A program made the translations under genes and the position numbers. The notes beneath the pieces are model-generated. The model had not been told where the DNA came from. It did not search any database and saw only the letters and a list, made by a program, of their open reading frames with translations. From positions 782,001 through 846,000 of the forward strand of contig NZ_CP077717.1 in NCBI RefSeq assembly GCF_019175345.1: a stretch of 64,000 nucleotides of DNA, given 5' to 3'. Shown here piece after piece: positions 18,160 through 28,307 of the stretch (position 1 is its first letter; every line of letters begins with the position of its first letter). This DNA comes from Saccharolobus shibatae B12 (GTDB lineage: Archaea > Thermoproteota > Thermoprotei_A > Sulfolobales > Sulfolobaceae).

Positions 18160-18399
18160 ATGATGGAAAGACTTCCGCCCTCAGCAAAACTTGTATTAAA
18201 GGTTATCTTGGAAAAGAAGGTAATTAGATTTAAAGAATTGCAGGAGCAAACTAAATTACCTACACGTACGTTAAGATATGCTCTAAGAGTACTTAGGGAA
18301 AAAGGACTAATAAAAACACTACCTTGTTTAGATGACGCAAGAGAAAGAATGTACTCAGTATATGAGGTAGACGAGTGCTATAAACTGTTTAACGATTAA
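18160..18399 (+). CDS. Small winged-helix transcription regulator
   Basis: A 79-residue protein that is almost only a winged helix-turn-helix: KVIRFKELQEQTKLPTRTLR is helix-turn-recognition helix, and LIKTLPCLDDARERMYSVYE is the wing. It resembles archaeal MarR/ArsR-type small regulators. One Cys (in LPCLDD) could be a redox or metal sensor. It lies 53 bases after the rhodanese gene on the same strand and may be cotranscribed. Its stop overlaps the stop of the opposing NifX-like gene by 4 bases. Confidence 0.75.
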   Translation: MMERLPPSAKLVLKVILEKKVIRFKELQEQTKLPTRTLRYALRVLREKGLIKTLPCLDDARERMYSVYEVDECYKLFND

Positions 18400-18749
18400 A
18401 ACTCTTCCATTTCTTCTGCATACATTTCTTCTTCTAATTCTTCCTTCATGTTTTTCTTTATCTCCTCTAAATGTTCTAATACTTCCTTGAGATTTCCATA
18501 CTTTGTAGGAATATATCTTAGTCTACCGTATGACATCATATAAGACCCTGGGCATAAGAATTTAGGACCTACCACTATTGCATCTACATTTAGATCTAAA
18601 ATTACTGACATGGTAGCTTCTTTGCTACCAACTCCAGGATTCTCATATTGTTCAACTTCCCTTTTCTCCTCATCTATTATTCCTATAATCTCCGCTTCAT
18701 CGAGAGGTTTTAATTCTTGTGACTTATCATATGTTAAAGCTATTCTCAT
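18396..18749 (-). CDS. NifX/NafY-like (dinitrogenase cofactor fold) protein
   Basis: A 117-residue protein with the RNase H-like fold of the dinitrogenase iron-molybdenum cofactor family. The start MRIALTYDKSQ, the middle VEQYENPGVGSKEATMSVILDLNVDA (split here as two parts of one stretch) and AIVVGPKFLCPGSYMM follow the family pattern. The C-terminus is a strongly acidic helix (EELEEEMYAEEMEEF). Archaeal members occur without nitrogenase and are thought to bind metal-sulfur clusters or small sulfur compounds. It sits in the sulfur-trafficking region. The assignment is by pattern and moderately sure. Confidence 0.62.
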   Translation of the reverse strand: MRIALTYDKSQELKPLDEAEIIGIIDEEKREVEQYENPGVGSKEATMSVILDLNVDAIVVGPKFLCPGSYMMSYGRLRYIPTKYGNLKEVLEHLEEIKKNMKEELEEEMYAEEMEEF

Positions 18750-18818
18750 AAGCCTCTATTTCAAAGCATTTCTTAAATATTTTGTGATCAATAGAGTTAG
18801 AAAAATTAGGAAAAAAAC

Positions 18819-20326
<1,508 letters not shown>

Positions 20327-20327
20327 C

Positions 20328-21485
20328 TTAAACCACAGCTTTAGCTGTAACAGTCCAGTACATCTTATTGTACATTATCTTTCCCCACCAATGTACATAT
20401 GAAGGTGGTGGTGGACTCTCGTTCATAGTATAGCTGAATCTTATGTAAGTAGCTTGATCAGTGCCAGTAGCTATATAGCATAGAACATCTCCTCCATAGT
20501 GCTTAACTCCAAGATTGCCCTTTATGTCGTTTGCAATATTGTGAGCAACAACATAAGATTCGAAATCTGCAGTTGAACCTGCCTTAGAAACTGGCAAATC
20601 AGTAGCATCACCCATTACATAAACGTTAGAGTGATCCTTCATTCTAAGTGTAAATTTGTCTGTTGGAACCCATCTCCTTCTATCACCTATTCCAGAGTCC
20701 TCAATAACCTTAGCACCCATATTGGGCGGTATGCCAATCAGCATATCGAACTTTAGCTTCTCACCTTCTTGGGATTCTATAACTTTGTTATTAGGATCAA
20801 CACTGGTTACCGTAAATGGAGAGTGAACCTCTATTCCTCTTTGTTCAAATAATCTCAGCATAAACTTGTTTGTTATCGGCCTACCAAATACTCCTTGAAC
20901 GGGATATGTGTAAATTATTTTAGTTTTATCCCTAATCCCTCTCTTTCTTAAATAATCGTCCAAAATTAATGTAACTTCTAATGGAGCTACTGGGCATCTA
21001 TGAGGTAGTTTTGCCGTGTTAACAACAATTGTGCCTCCATCAAATTTCTCCAGTGCTTCCCTCATTTTAATAGCAGCATCATACTCGTATACCGTATGTG
21101 CAGCAGATCTATAGCCTGGAATCTCGTCCCATGTATAATCCACACCCGTAGTTATTACCAAGTAGTCATAGTTATGTGACACTCCATCCGCGGTTTGAAC
21201 TGAGTGATTAGCAACATCTATCTTACTAATCGTACCCTTCTCTCCATGTAGGAATTTGATTCTAGGATCCAGTAATTCGCTCTCTTTTCTAACTAATTCA
21301 CCTGGAGTTTCGAGACCAAAACCAACTAATAGTTGTCCTGGCAAATAGATGTGCTCATCTGATTTATTTAACGCTACTATTTCAACGTCTCCTCTATTTA
21401 CCTCGTGTTCTAGCTTTTGAACTAATCTGTTTGCTACTATCGTCCCTGCAACATTTCCCCCTGCTATTATAATCCTTTTAGCCAT
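20328..21485 (-). CDS. Sulfide:quinone oxidoreductase-like flavoprotein
   Basis: A 385-residue FAD-dependent pyridine nucleotide-disulfide family protein. The FAD site is [17 protein letters not shown] at the N-terminus, and a second flavin contact is [16 protein letters not shown]. The [11 protein letters not shown] loop around residue 180 is typical of SQR/flavocytochrome c proteins and holds a candidate redox Cys; another Cys is in DVLCYIATG. It probably oxidises sulfide or another sulfur compound and feeds electrons to quinone at the membrane. The operon with TusA, DsrE and DUF1641 supports a sulfur role. Type I SQR cysteine spacing is not fully met, so another substrate is possible. Confidence 0.82.
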   Translation of the reverse strand: MAKRIIIAGGNVAGTIVANRLVQKLEHEVNRGDVEIVALNKSDEHIYLPGQLLVGFGLETPGELVRKESELLDPRIKFLHGEKGTISKIDVANHSVQTADGVSHNYDYLVITTGVDYTWDEIPGYRSAAHTVYEYDAAIKMREALEKFDGGTIVVNTAKLPHRCPVAPLEVTLILDDYLRKRGIRDKTKIIYTYPVQGVFGRPITNKFMLRLFEQRGIEVHSPFTVTSVDPNNKVIESQEGEKLKFDMLIGIPPNMGAKVIEDSGIGDRRRWVPTDKFTLRMKDHSNVYVMGDATDLPVSKAGSTADFESYVVAHNIANDIKGNLGVKHYGGDVLCYIATGTDQATYIRFSYTMNESPPPPSYVHWWGKIMYNKMYWTVTAKAVV

Positions 21486-21497
21486 TTACCTCATCTC

Positions 21498-21731
21498 CTA
21501 TTTGCTTATCAATAACACGTATTTGTTACCTTCTTGTGATTCTTGAACGATCTTCAAACCCCTCTTTTTACTCCACAAAGTAATGTCCTTTTTAGTCGCA
21601 TCATCACCCAAAATAACCTTAACAGCCTCACCCTCTCTAAGTTCATCAACAACACTACTCAACTCGCCAATAGGTCCAGCACATGACGAACTAGTTAGAT
21701 CAAGCTCCTTATATATCTTAAGAGTACTCAT
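21498..21731 (-). CDS. tusA: TusA-like sulfur carrier
   Basis: A 77-residue TusA/SirA-fold protein. The sulfur-carrying motif reads SSCAGPIGELSS: Cys 17 is kept but the usual CPxP has become CAGP. The rest (VVDELREGEAVKVILGDDA, KKDITLWSKKRGLKI) matches the family. It is the first gene of the operon with SQR, DsrE and DUF1641; GGTGAG precedes the ATG, and a TTTATAAAG box lies about 35 bases upstream. It likely passes sulfane sulfur between DsrE and other acceptors. The motif change may tune which partner it meets. Confidence 0.85.
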   Translation of the reverse strand: MSTLKIYKELDLTSSSCAGPIGELSSVVDELREGEAVKVILGDDATKKDITLWSKKRGLKIVQESQEGNKYVLLISK

Positions 21732-21902
21732 CTTTTAGACTCACCTATATTCTATGTTACATTCATACTTTATAAATATTACGTTTATTTCAACAATATA
21801 TTTTTTCAAGAATGTTATTACTTAATTTAGTTATACCTAAAATTACAAATGTTTTAAAATTTAAGTATGTCTAGACTGTATATAATTATACACAAAACTA
21901 TA

Positions 21903-22265
21903 TTATGAAATTATAATCTGGAAATCTCTATTAACTAAATCAGTAAAAGCGTAATGATGCTCCTCATCTCCAATCAATTTTATTGTGTTAGATAGTTTAT
22001 CCCTAATGTTCAAATGAGGTGGAGATGCGCAATAACCGCACGCACCTAATACAATGCCTTCTCTTAACGCCTTTTCATAGGCCGGTCTTAATCCTTTATA
22101 GGGACTTTCAGATATTGGTATTTTAGTACCTAATCCGTCAAAATAGACGTAGACCTCATGTCCTTCTTTCTTAAGCTCTACTGCGTAGTGTAGGGCATGA
22201 GCTGCCCTTATGGATTCAGATAAATTATTTGGATCATCCATTATTACGAAAAGAAGTTTAGCCAT
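21903..22265 (-). CDS. DsrE family protein
   Basis: A 120-residue DsrE-fold protein, different from the one at 19946. It starts AKLLFVIMDDPNNLSESIRA and has GACGYCASPPH, with two Cys in the active loop. This CGxC-type loop is common in archaeal DsrE proteins that bind sulfane sulfur. It has its own upstream region and lies 172 bases before the tusA operon on the same strand. It may be a second entry point into the same sulfur relay. No metal site or membrane segment is present. Confidence 0.8.
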   Translation of the reverse strand: MAKLLFVIMDDPNNLSESIRAAHALHYAVELKKEGHEVYVYFDGLGTKIPISESPYKGLRPAYEKALREGIVLGACGYCASPPHLNIRDKLSNTIKLIGDEEHHYAFTDLVNRDFQIIIS

Positions 22266-22319
22266 GTTTATTATTTCTCTTAATTAGTTTTAAAATTAAC
22301 TATTTTTGCTTATTATAAA

Positions 22320-23627
22320 TTACTCTTTAATAACTACCCTCTTAGATTTACCCTCAAATCTAGGCAATGTGCCCAAACTTACAAATTCCACTTCTGGCGT
22401 TACAAATGCTACTGTTCTAATTTCTTCTATCAGTTTTTCAACTAACTTTTCTGATGGTTTTTCAGTTTCTACTTTAATTATTAATCTATGCTCTCTATTA
22501 GTCTTATCGACAACTATTTGAAACTCTTTCACTTCCTCGTAAGACATTAAAACATTAGCAATAGCAGTAGGGAATAGCTTAACCCCTTTATAGAATATAA
22601 CATCATCTAATCTCCCCTTTAACATTCTGATCTTAGGAAACGGTATTTGATCATCGCTTTCAATAAGACTAGTAATATCTCTTGTTCTATATCGGATTAG
22701 AGGCATTGCCTCCTTACTAAGCGTGGTTATCACCATTTCCCCTTCTTCATCTTCTGAAACTCTCTCACCGGTCTCCGGGTCAATAATTTCAACCAAATAA
22801 TGATCAGCCCATATATGTAACCATTCGTGATTATCGTCTGGACACTCTTGCGCAACCCCTGGTCCTAAAGCTTCAGTCAAACCATAAATTTCTAATGCTC
22901 TTCCTCCCCTAGTCTTTAGGCTTAATTCGTCCTCAATTCTCTCCAACATCTCTTTTGTCATTGCCTCAGCACCGGGAATTGCTAGCCTAAGTTGCAATTC
23001 ATTCTCAGCATCTATGTTAAGTTTACGCAGAGTCTCAGCAACTAGCAATTCATAAGAGGGAGTACCAGTTATTACAGTAGCTTTAAAATCCTTTAATGCT
23101 CTACCTAACGCTTCTGTTCTACCGGTACTCCACGGTATTACCTTTGCACCTATTCTCTGAATACCTTGATGCAAACCTATCCCACCAGTGAATAGTCCAT
23201 AACCATAAATGTTCATAACAATATCGTTCTTTGTAACTCCAGCAGCGACTAGACTTCTTGCCACGAGGTTCGACCACACTTCAACGTCACTCCAAGTGTA
23301 AGCGTTTACTGTAGGAATTCCCGTTGTCCCAGACGTCATGTGCCATCCAACTAAATTTTCAAAAGGTACCGCCAAGAAATCACCACCATGTGGATAAGCA
23401 TGCCTCCTTAGATCATCCTTATATGTAAAAGGAAGTTTAACCAAATCTTCTGGGGCTTTTATATCATCTAGCGTTAATCCCCTTTCTTTAAACAACTTAT
23501 GATAATATGGGGAATTCTCATAAACTCTCTTGATTAGACTCCTAAGTCTAAATCTCTGAACTTCTCTAACCTCTTCCTTAGTTAATGCCTTGGGATCTAC
23601 CTCATTATAAGTTAACTTAAGGCTCAT
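22320..23627 (-). CDS. paaK: Phenylacetate-CoA ligase family enzyme (PaaK-like)
   Basis: About 435 residues of the AMP-forming adenylate/CoA ligase family, PaaK branch. The ATP loop is TSGTTGIPTVNAYT near residue 105, the A5-like motif is YGLTEALGPGVAQEC, and the hinge/C-terminal domain begins at LKGRLDDVIFYKGVKLFP. It activates an aryl or fatty acid to its CoA thioester. The ATG at 23627 shares its A with the TGA stop of the upstream DUF35 gene (TGATG), so translation is coupled. It is last in the operon thiolase-DUF35-ligase. Phenylacetate as substrate is not proven. Confidence 0.85.
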   Translation of the reverse strand: MSLKLTYNEVDPKALTKEEVREVQRFRLRSLIKRVYENSPYYHKLFKERGLTLDDIKAPEDLVKLPFTYKDDLRRHAYPHGGDFLAVPFENLVGWHMTSGTTGIPTVNAYTWSDVEVWSNLVARSLVAAGVTKNDIVMNIYGYGLFTGGIGLHQGIQRIGAKVIPWSTGRTEALGRALKDFKATVITGTPSYELLVAETLRKLNIDAENELQLRLAIPGAEAMTKEMLERIEDELSLKTRGGRALEIYGLTEALGPGVAQECPDDNHEWLHIWADHYLVEIIDPETGERVSEDEEGEMVITTLSKEAMPLIRYRTRDITSLIESDDQIPFPKIRMLKGRLDDVIFYKGVKLFPTAIANVLMSYEEVKEFQIVVDKTNREHRLIIKVETEKPSEKLVEKLIEEIRTVAFVTPEVEFVSLGTLPRFEGKSKRVVIKE

Positions 23628-24010
23628 CAAACCACCTCACCAATTATTCTCGTGTCATCCGTAGTTAGCCTTACCTTACCGCCCACCTTAGGCTGACCTT
23701 TAATCCACGCCATTAGATTTATCCCATCTTTCGTCCTCACTATTCCTATAATGTAATCCTTATAATTTTCGAAACCTTGGGGTTTCTGAGATACTATACT
23801 ATATGTCATTATTTCACCCTCATTAGATACCTTAATCCACTCCATCTCGTTCTTACCACAGTTGTAACAATCCTTTTGAGGGGGAAAGTAGACTGAACCG
23901 CAATTCTTACATCTAGTAGCTACGATTTCCCCTCGCTTTACAGCTTCAATAAATTCGTCGGGGTAGTTAATCTTGTACTTTATCGATAACGGTATTGCAT
24001 CTACTTGCAT
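23627..24010 (-). CDS. DUF35 zinc-ribbon/OB-fold protein, thiolase partner
   Basis: A 127-residue protein with an N-terminal zinc ribbon, CKNCGSVYFPPQKDCYNCGK, and a C-terminal OB-fold. DUF35 proteins form complexes with thiolase-like enzymes and may channel CoA intermediates. The gene lies 6 bases after the thiolase gene and overlaps the CoA ligase gene by one base, which fits a three-protein acyl-CoA module. All four zinc cysteines are present. The exact reaction supported is unknown. Confidence 0.9.
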   Translation of the reverse strand: MQVDAIPLSIKYKINYPDEFIEAVKRGEIVATRCKNCGSVYFPPQKDCYNCGKNEMEWIKVSNEGEIMTYSIVSQKPQGFENYKDYIIGIVRTKDGINLMAWIKGQPKVGGKVRLTTDDTRIIGEVV

Positions 24011-24016
24011 TCAAGA

Positions 24017-25180
24017 TCACCTTCTTAAAACCATAACATATGCAAAGTGACCAGTACCGCCTACATTGTGGACAAGCCCGATATACTTTTTAAGAGGCTG
24101 TTGTAATTTGTCAGCCTCATCCCTCAATTGTTTAGTTATCTCGTAAATCATCGAAAGTCCAGTAGCCCCTAATGGATGTCCCTTAGCTTTTAGACCACCG
24201 AATAAATTCACTCCTACTTTGCCTCCTTTCTCGCTTTGCCCCTCCTCTATGAACTTGCCTCCCTTTCCCTTTTCTGTAAAACCTAAATCCTCGTATCCCA
24301 TTATCTCAGCTATTGTAAATGCGTCATGTACTGTTGCTACTTCAATATCGTTAGGAGTTACCTTAGCCATGTTATAAGCTTGCCTTGCCGCCAATTGAGT
24401 CGCTTTAAATCCAACCCACTCTCCCCTTCTTGCAACGTAAGCGTAGTCATTCGCATAGCCAATTCCAGTTATCCAAACAGGGGAATCAATTTTCAATTCC
24501 TTCACTTTCTCCTCTGATGCAAATATTGCAGTGGCCGAACCATCACTTATGGGACAAGAGTCAAGTAGCTTTATTGGCCATGAGATTACTCTGGACTTGA
24601 GAACTTCTTCTACGGTAACTGGTTTTTGAAAGTGGGCTTTAGGGTTCATTGCACCGTACTTATGCGCTTTTACCGAAACTAGAGCCATCTGCTCTTCAGT
24701 CGTACCATAAACTGCCATATGTCTTGTGGCATAAAGGGCGTAATAGGTTGGGAAGGTAGTTCCATAAAAGTGGTATTCCCATTGGTAATTACCCCCTCTA
24801 CCTCCTATTGCCAACGATGTTGAAGTGTCAACTTCAGTCATCTTATCAACTCCTACAGCCATTGCCATATCAACTAAGCCAGAAGCGACAGCGGTATATG
24901 CAGATAAGGCTGCGGCTAATCCCGTAGCACACATTGCCTCTACACGTAAGGGAACCTTCCCTGTCAATCCAGAGTATTCAGCAACAATTGGAGCAGGGTA
25001 TAATTCTATTCCCCTATAAGCAGTACTACCTACAACGACTAGCCCTATATCACTTTGAGATACGCCACTATCATTTAATGCTTCTTTAATAGATTCCCAG
25101 GCTAACTCTTGAACGGAAACGTCATCTCTTCTCCCGAATTTTGAATTACCTACTCCTATTACAGCGACTCTTCTTGTCAT
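24017..25180 (-). CDS. Thiolase family protein (acetyl-CoA acetyltransferase / SCP-x type)
   Basis: A 387-residue thiolase-fold enzyme. The nucleophile Cys lies in AMCATGLAAALSAY near residue 85. The HDAFT motif (around 285) and GGLKAKGHPLGATG (around 335) bring the other catalytic residues. The pattern is that of archaeal SCP-x-like thiolases that work with DUF35 proteins, one of which is coded next. It either cleaves 3-ketoacyl-CoA in beta-oxidation or condenses acetyl-CoA. Transcribed divergently from two crotonase genes across 61 bases, it probably shares their regulation. Confidence 0.9.
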   Translation of the reverse strand: MTRRVAVIGVGNSKFGRRDDVSVQELAWESIKEALNDSGVSQSDIGLVVVGSTAYRGIELYPAPIVAEYSGLTGKVPLRVEAMCATGLAAALSAYTAVASGLVDMAMAVGVDKMTEVDTSTSLAIGGRGGNYQWEYHFYGTTFPTYYALYATRHMAVYGTTEEQMALVSVKAHKYGAMNPKAHFQKPVTVEEVLKSRVISWPIKLLDSCPISDGSATAIFASEEKVKELKIDSPVWITGIGYANDYAYVARRGEWVGFKATQLAARQAYNMAKVTPNDIEVATVHDAFTIAEIMGYEDLGFTEKGKGGKFIEEGQSEKGGKVGVNLFGGLKAKGHPLGATGLSMIYEITKQLRDEADKLQQPLKKYIGLVHNVGGTGHFAYVMVLRR

Positions 25181-25211
25181 ATTGGACTAACCAAGATTTC
25201 TTACAATACTA

Positions 25212-25221
25212 AACTATATAA
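25212..25221 (+). promoter_or_regulatory. TATA box of the crotonase operon
   Basis: CTATATAAAC is centred about 25 bases before the ATG at 25242 and decides that start against the in-frame ATG at 25263. A 10-bp palindrome, ATAGTACTAT, lies between box and start and could be a regulator site. Confidence 0.5.
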
Positions 25222-25241
25222 ACTTTTGTGAATAGTACTAT

Positions 25242-26039
25242 ATGCGGGTGAATTACATATATATGTATAGTACAATACAAATAGAAGTTAGAGAAAATAT
25301 AGCAATTATAAAACTTAACAGACCAGATAAGTTAAATGCAATCAACTTCCAGATGGTTGATGAACTAGTTGATGCCTTGAATAAGTTAGATAGTGATGAC
25401 AAGATTAAGGTCGTAATAATAACAGGGAATGGTAAAGCATTTTCTGCGGGGGCAGATGTTAAAGAAATGCTGGAAACGCCTCTCGAGGAAATAATGAAAA
25501 AGGGCCATATGCCATTATGGGAAAAATTGAGGACATTTAAAAAACCAGTGATAGCTGCATTAAATGGTATTACAGCTGGAGGTGGGCTGGAACTGGCAAT
25601 GGCATGTGATATTATAATTGCTTCAGAATCTGCAAAATTAGGTCAACCGGAAATAAACTTAGGGATCATGCCAGGAGCAGGGGGAACTCAGAGATTAACT
25701 AGGATATTAGGGAAGTATAAGGCTATGGAGCTAGTACTCACTGGGAAGTTAATTGACTCTAAAGAAGCGGAAAGATACGGTTTAGTGAACAAGGTAGTAC
25801 CAGATAATGCGTTAATTGACGAGGTAATTAGGTTAGCAAAGGAAATAGCTGAAAAACCAATGATATCCTTGATGTTAGCCAAAGAGGCTGTTGCCAAAGC
25901 ATGGGACACCTTACTACAACAAGGATTGGATTTCGAAAGAAGGAATTTCTATTTGGCTTTAAGCTCAGAGGAAGCTAAAGAAGGCATGAGAGCGTTTTTA
26001 GAGAAGAGAAAGCCCAGGTGGGAGAATGATAAAAGTTGA
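25242..26039 (+). CDS. Enoyl-CoA hydratase (crotonase family)
   Basis: A 265-residue crotonase. The oxyanion-hole segments are AFSAGADVKEM near 70 and NGITAGGGLELAMACD near 110. The two acidic catalytic positions fit GQPEINLGIMPGAGG. It hydrates trans-2-enoyl-CoA in beta-oxidation. Its 3' end overlaps the next crotonase gene by 14 bases, so the genes are coexpressed. The TATA-like box supports the first ATG as a leaderless start, adding seven residues before the usual family start. Confidence 0.9.
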   Translation: MRVNYIYMYSTIQIEVRENIAIIKLNRPDKLNAINFQMVDELVDALNKLDSDDKIKVVIITGNGKAFSAGADVKEMLETPLEEIMKKGHMPLWEKLRTFKKPVIAALNGITAGGGLELAMACDIIIASESAKLGQPEINLGIMPGAGGTQRLTRILGKYKAMELVLTGKLIDSKEAERYGLVNKVVPDNALIDEVIRLAKEIAEKPMISLMLAKEAVAKAWDTLLQQGLDFERRNFYLALSSEEAKEGMRAFLEKRKPRWENDKS

Positions 26040-26775
26040 GAGTAGGGAAGGTTATGCAATAGTCACAATGAGTAGAGCTGATAAACTAAATGCATTGAAC
26101 TTGCAAATGAGAAATGAATTTATATCAAAACTTAAACAAATTAACGCGGATCCGAAAATTAGGACTGTAATAGTAACTGGAGAAGGAAGGGCATTTTGTG
26201 TGGGGGCTGACGTAAACGAGTTCGCCCCGGATTTCGCCATAGACTTACGGGAGACATTTTATCCAATAATTAGGGAGATTCGTTTCTCAGATAAAATCTA
26301 TATAGCTGCAATAAATGGCGTTACTGCTGGAGCTTGTATAGGGATAAGCTTATCTACAGATTTTAAATTCGCCAAACGTGATGTGAAATTCGTTACTGCA
26401 TTTCAAAGACTTGGACTAGCTTCAGATACTGGAGTAGCCTATTTCCTTTTGAAGTTGACTAGAGATCAAAGAGCTTATGAAATAGCTGTCCTAGGTGGAG
26501 AATTCACTGCTGAAGAGGCTGAGAGATGGGGCTTATTGAAGGTGTCGGAAAATCCGCTTCACGATGCTGAGGAGATGGCTAATAGAATAAATAATGGACC
26601 ATTTCAGTCTTATATTGCTGGAAAGAGGATGGCTAATCTAGTATTATATAATGATCTAGAAAGGTTCTTAGAGTACGAATCCGCCATACAAGGCTATTTA
26701 GGCAAAACGGAAGATTTTAAAGAAGGTATATCATCGTTTAAAGAGAAAAGAGAACCTAAATTTAAGGGAATTTAA
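26026..26775 (+). CDS. Second crotonase-family protein (PaaG-like isomerase or hydratase)
   Basis: A 249-residue crotonase. The first oxyanion segment AFCVGADVNEF and the second NGVTAGACIGISLSTDF are intact. The usual catalytic Glu region reads AFQRLGLASDTGVAY, closer to PaaG/isomerase members, which keep one Asp rather than two Glu. So it may isomerise or ring-expand an enoyl-CoA rather than hydrate it. It overlaps the first crotonase and abuts a PaaI-like thioesterase, giving a phenylacetate-like flavour together with the PaaK-type ligase across the divergent promoter. Confidence 0.85.
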   Translation: MIKVESREGYAIVTMSRADKLNALNLQMRNEFISKLKQINADPKIRTVIVTGEGRAFCVGADVNEFAPDFAIDLRETFYPIIREIRFSDKIYIAAINGVTAGACIGISLSTDFKFAKRDVKFVTAFQRLGLASDTGVAYFLLKLTRDQRAYEIAVLGGEFTAEEAERWGLLKVSENPLHDAEEMANRINNGPFQSYIAGKRMANLVLYNDLERFLEYESAIQGYLGKTEDFKEGISSFKEKREPKFKGI

Positions 26776-27156
26776 ATGCTGAAAGAAAGTCCTTTCCTTA
26801 AATTTCTTGACATAGAATTAGAGGAGATAAGAGAAGGCTATGCTAGAGTTTCTGGAGTTATAACTAAAGATTTCCTAAACGTACATAACACTGCCCATGG
26901 CTCGTTTATCTTTGCTATTGCTGATGCCGCTTTCGAGTACGCTAGTAACTTTACCCGTGATTCAGTAGCCTTACATATGGATATCGATTTTAGAAGACCT
27001 GTAAAAGAAGGGGAGAAAGTTATAGCAGAGGCATTTGAGGAGAGTACCGGAAAAACTACTTCTCTATATAGAATAATTGTAAAAAATGAAGAGGGAAAGC
27101 TTGTAGCATACGTTACTGCTTTAGTTTTCCATATTGATAATAGGAGAGAAGTCTAG
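26776..27156 (+). CDS. PaaI-type hotdog thioesterase
   Basis: A 126-residue hotdog-fold protein. The PaaI pattern HNTAHGSFIFAIADAAFEYA carries the HG and the Asp of the active site, and SVALHMDIDFRRPVKEGE forms the following strands. It hydrolyses acyl- or aryl-CoA thioesters to relieve CoA trapping. It starts directly after the stop of the second crotonase gene, so all three genes form an operon. About 98 bases then separate it from the di-metal oxidase gene, which has its own TATA box. Confidence 0.88.
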   Translation: MLKESPFLKFLDIELEEIREGYARVSGVITKDFLNVHNTAHGSFIFAIADAAFEYASNFTRDSVALHMDIDFRRPVKEGEKVIAEAFEESTGKTTSLYRIIVKNEEGKLVAYVTALVFHIDNRREV

Positions 27157-27254
27157 TTTCCATCCTTTTTATAGTGTACTTAATCTTCTTTAATTTCGTA
27201 AAGTATCTGGAAAAACTTATATATTAGAATCAATAACATATATATGGTGAACGG

Positions 27255-28265
27255 ATGGATATAAATTATGAAAATGATCCAATATATCCAGAAAATAATG
27301 TCTATCCACCGACATGGGAGTTTGATGACGAGAAAGCCATGAGACTTTATAGGAGAGCTAAAAAGGAGCAGTGGGACGAGGAAGATTTGAACTGGAAAAA
27401 GTACGAGGAGATAGTTTCAGGCCTTGATAGAAAACAGAGATTAGCGTTAGCGTACTGGTGGGCTCTGCTATCTAACTTCGATAATGCTACACCGGTATTC
27501 GCTTACGCATTAGTTAAAGCCAGTGAAAGGAGTCTACCAGTAACTATCAGAGCTCTCCTAACAACAATAACTTATGATGAAAATAGGCATAACATACTGT
27601 GCGGATTTGCAATAGAAAAGGCTATGAAAGGATTTCCCTTTAATTTCAAACCGCAAGACGATTTGGAAAGAAAGGCTAAACTTAACGTCGAGTGGGTTTG
27701 GTGGAATGGTTCTAGATATTGGAAAGGTTATGTTGAAGCTTATAATAAATACACCTTGGATATTTTATTCACCTCATTTATGATGGGCGAAGCTGCAGCT
27801 ACAACAGTATTTAGCGGAATGAAGGATAAGACTAAAATACCTACCTTTAAGGATGCCTTTAGAAATTTAACTGTAGACGAGACTAGACATTACGCTTTTA
27901 CCCATCTTATATTAAATAATAACTTGAATAAGATGAATGAAGAGAAGAAGATGTTTGTAACTAAACAGATGAGAGCCGGATTTGTCTTCCTATCGCTGAT
28001 AACCTATAAGCCTCCTAAGGAGTTCTGGAAATTACCTCCTTGGTATGAGGAGATACATGAGAAAATGGAGGAGATAGCAATTGATGCTGGTTTAGGATTA
28101 CCAACAATAGAGGAGAGAGAAAGGATCTGGAGAGAGGCTGTGGCGAGGGTTGCTAGCAATGTTAAGAGGTTTAACGTTAAGGTTCCATCAATGCCAGAGA
28201 TTGGGATAAATGGAGACGAGGATATAGAACTAAAAGAAGACGATTTAGTAGCTGCAATATTCTAA
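27255..28265 (+). CDS. R2-like ferritin-fold di-metal oxidase (R2lox-type)
   Basis: A 336-residue all-helical protein. Two carboxylate/His helices are plain: TYDENRHNILCG near 114 and TVDETRHYAFTH near 214. FMMGEAAATTVFSG adds a Glu, and SNFDNATPVFAYA may give the first ligand as Asp. The spacing matches the ribonucleotide reductase R2 / R2-like ligand-binding oxidase fold with a di-iron or Mn/Fe site. R2lox proteins bind a fatty acid ligand. Placement beside acyl-CoA genes fits a lipid substrate, but no reaction is proven. GGTGA at 27246-27250 precedes the ATG, and a TATATATT box lies further up. Confidence 0.72.
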   Translation: MDINYENDPIYPENNVYPPTWEFDDEKAMRLYRRAKKEQWDEEDLNWKKYEEIVSGLDRKQRLALAYWWALLSNFDNATPVFAYALVKASERSLPVTIRALLTTITYDENRHNILCGFAIEKAMKGFPFNFKPQDDLERKAKLNVEWVWWNGSRYWKGYVEAYNKYTLDILFTSFMMGEAAATTVFSGMKDKTKIPTFKDAFRNLTVDETRHYAFTHLILNNNLNKMNEEKKMFVTKQMRAGFVFLSLITYKPPKEFWKLPPWYEEIHEKMEEIAIDAGLGLPTIEERERIWREAVARVASNVKRFNVKVPSMPEIGINGDEDIELKEDDLVAAIF

Positions 28266-28307
28266 ATTCGCAAACCTTTTTATTAGGTCTTTAATTTTTA
28301 TATATTA

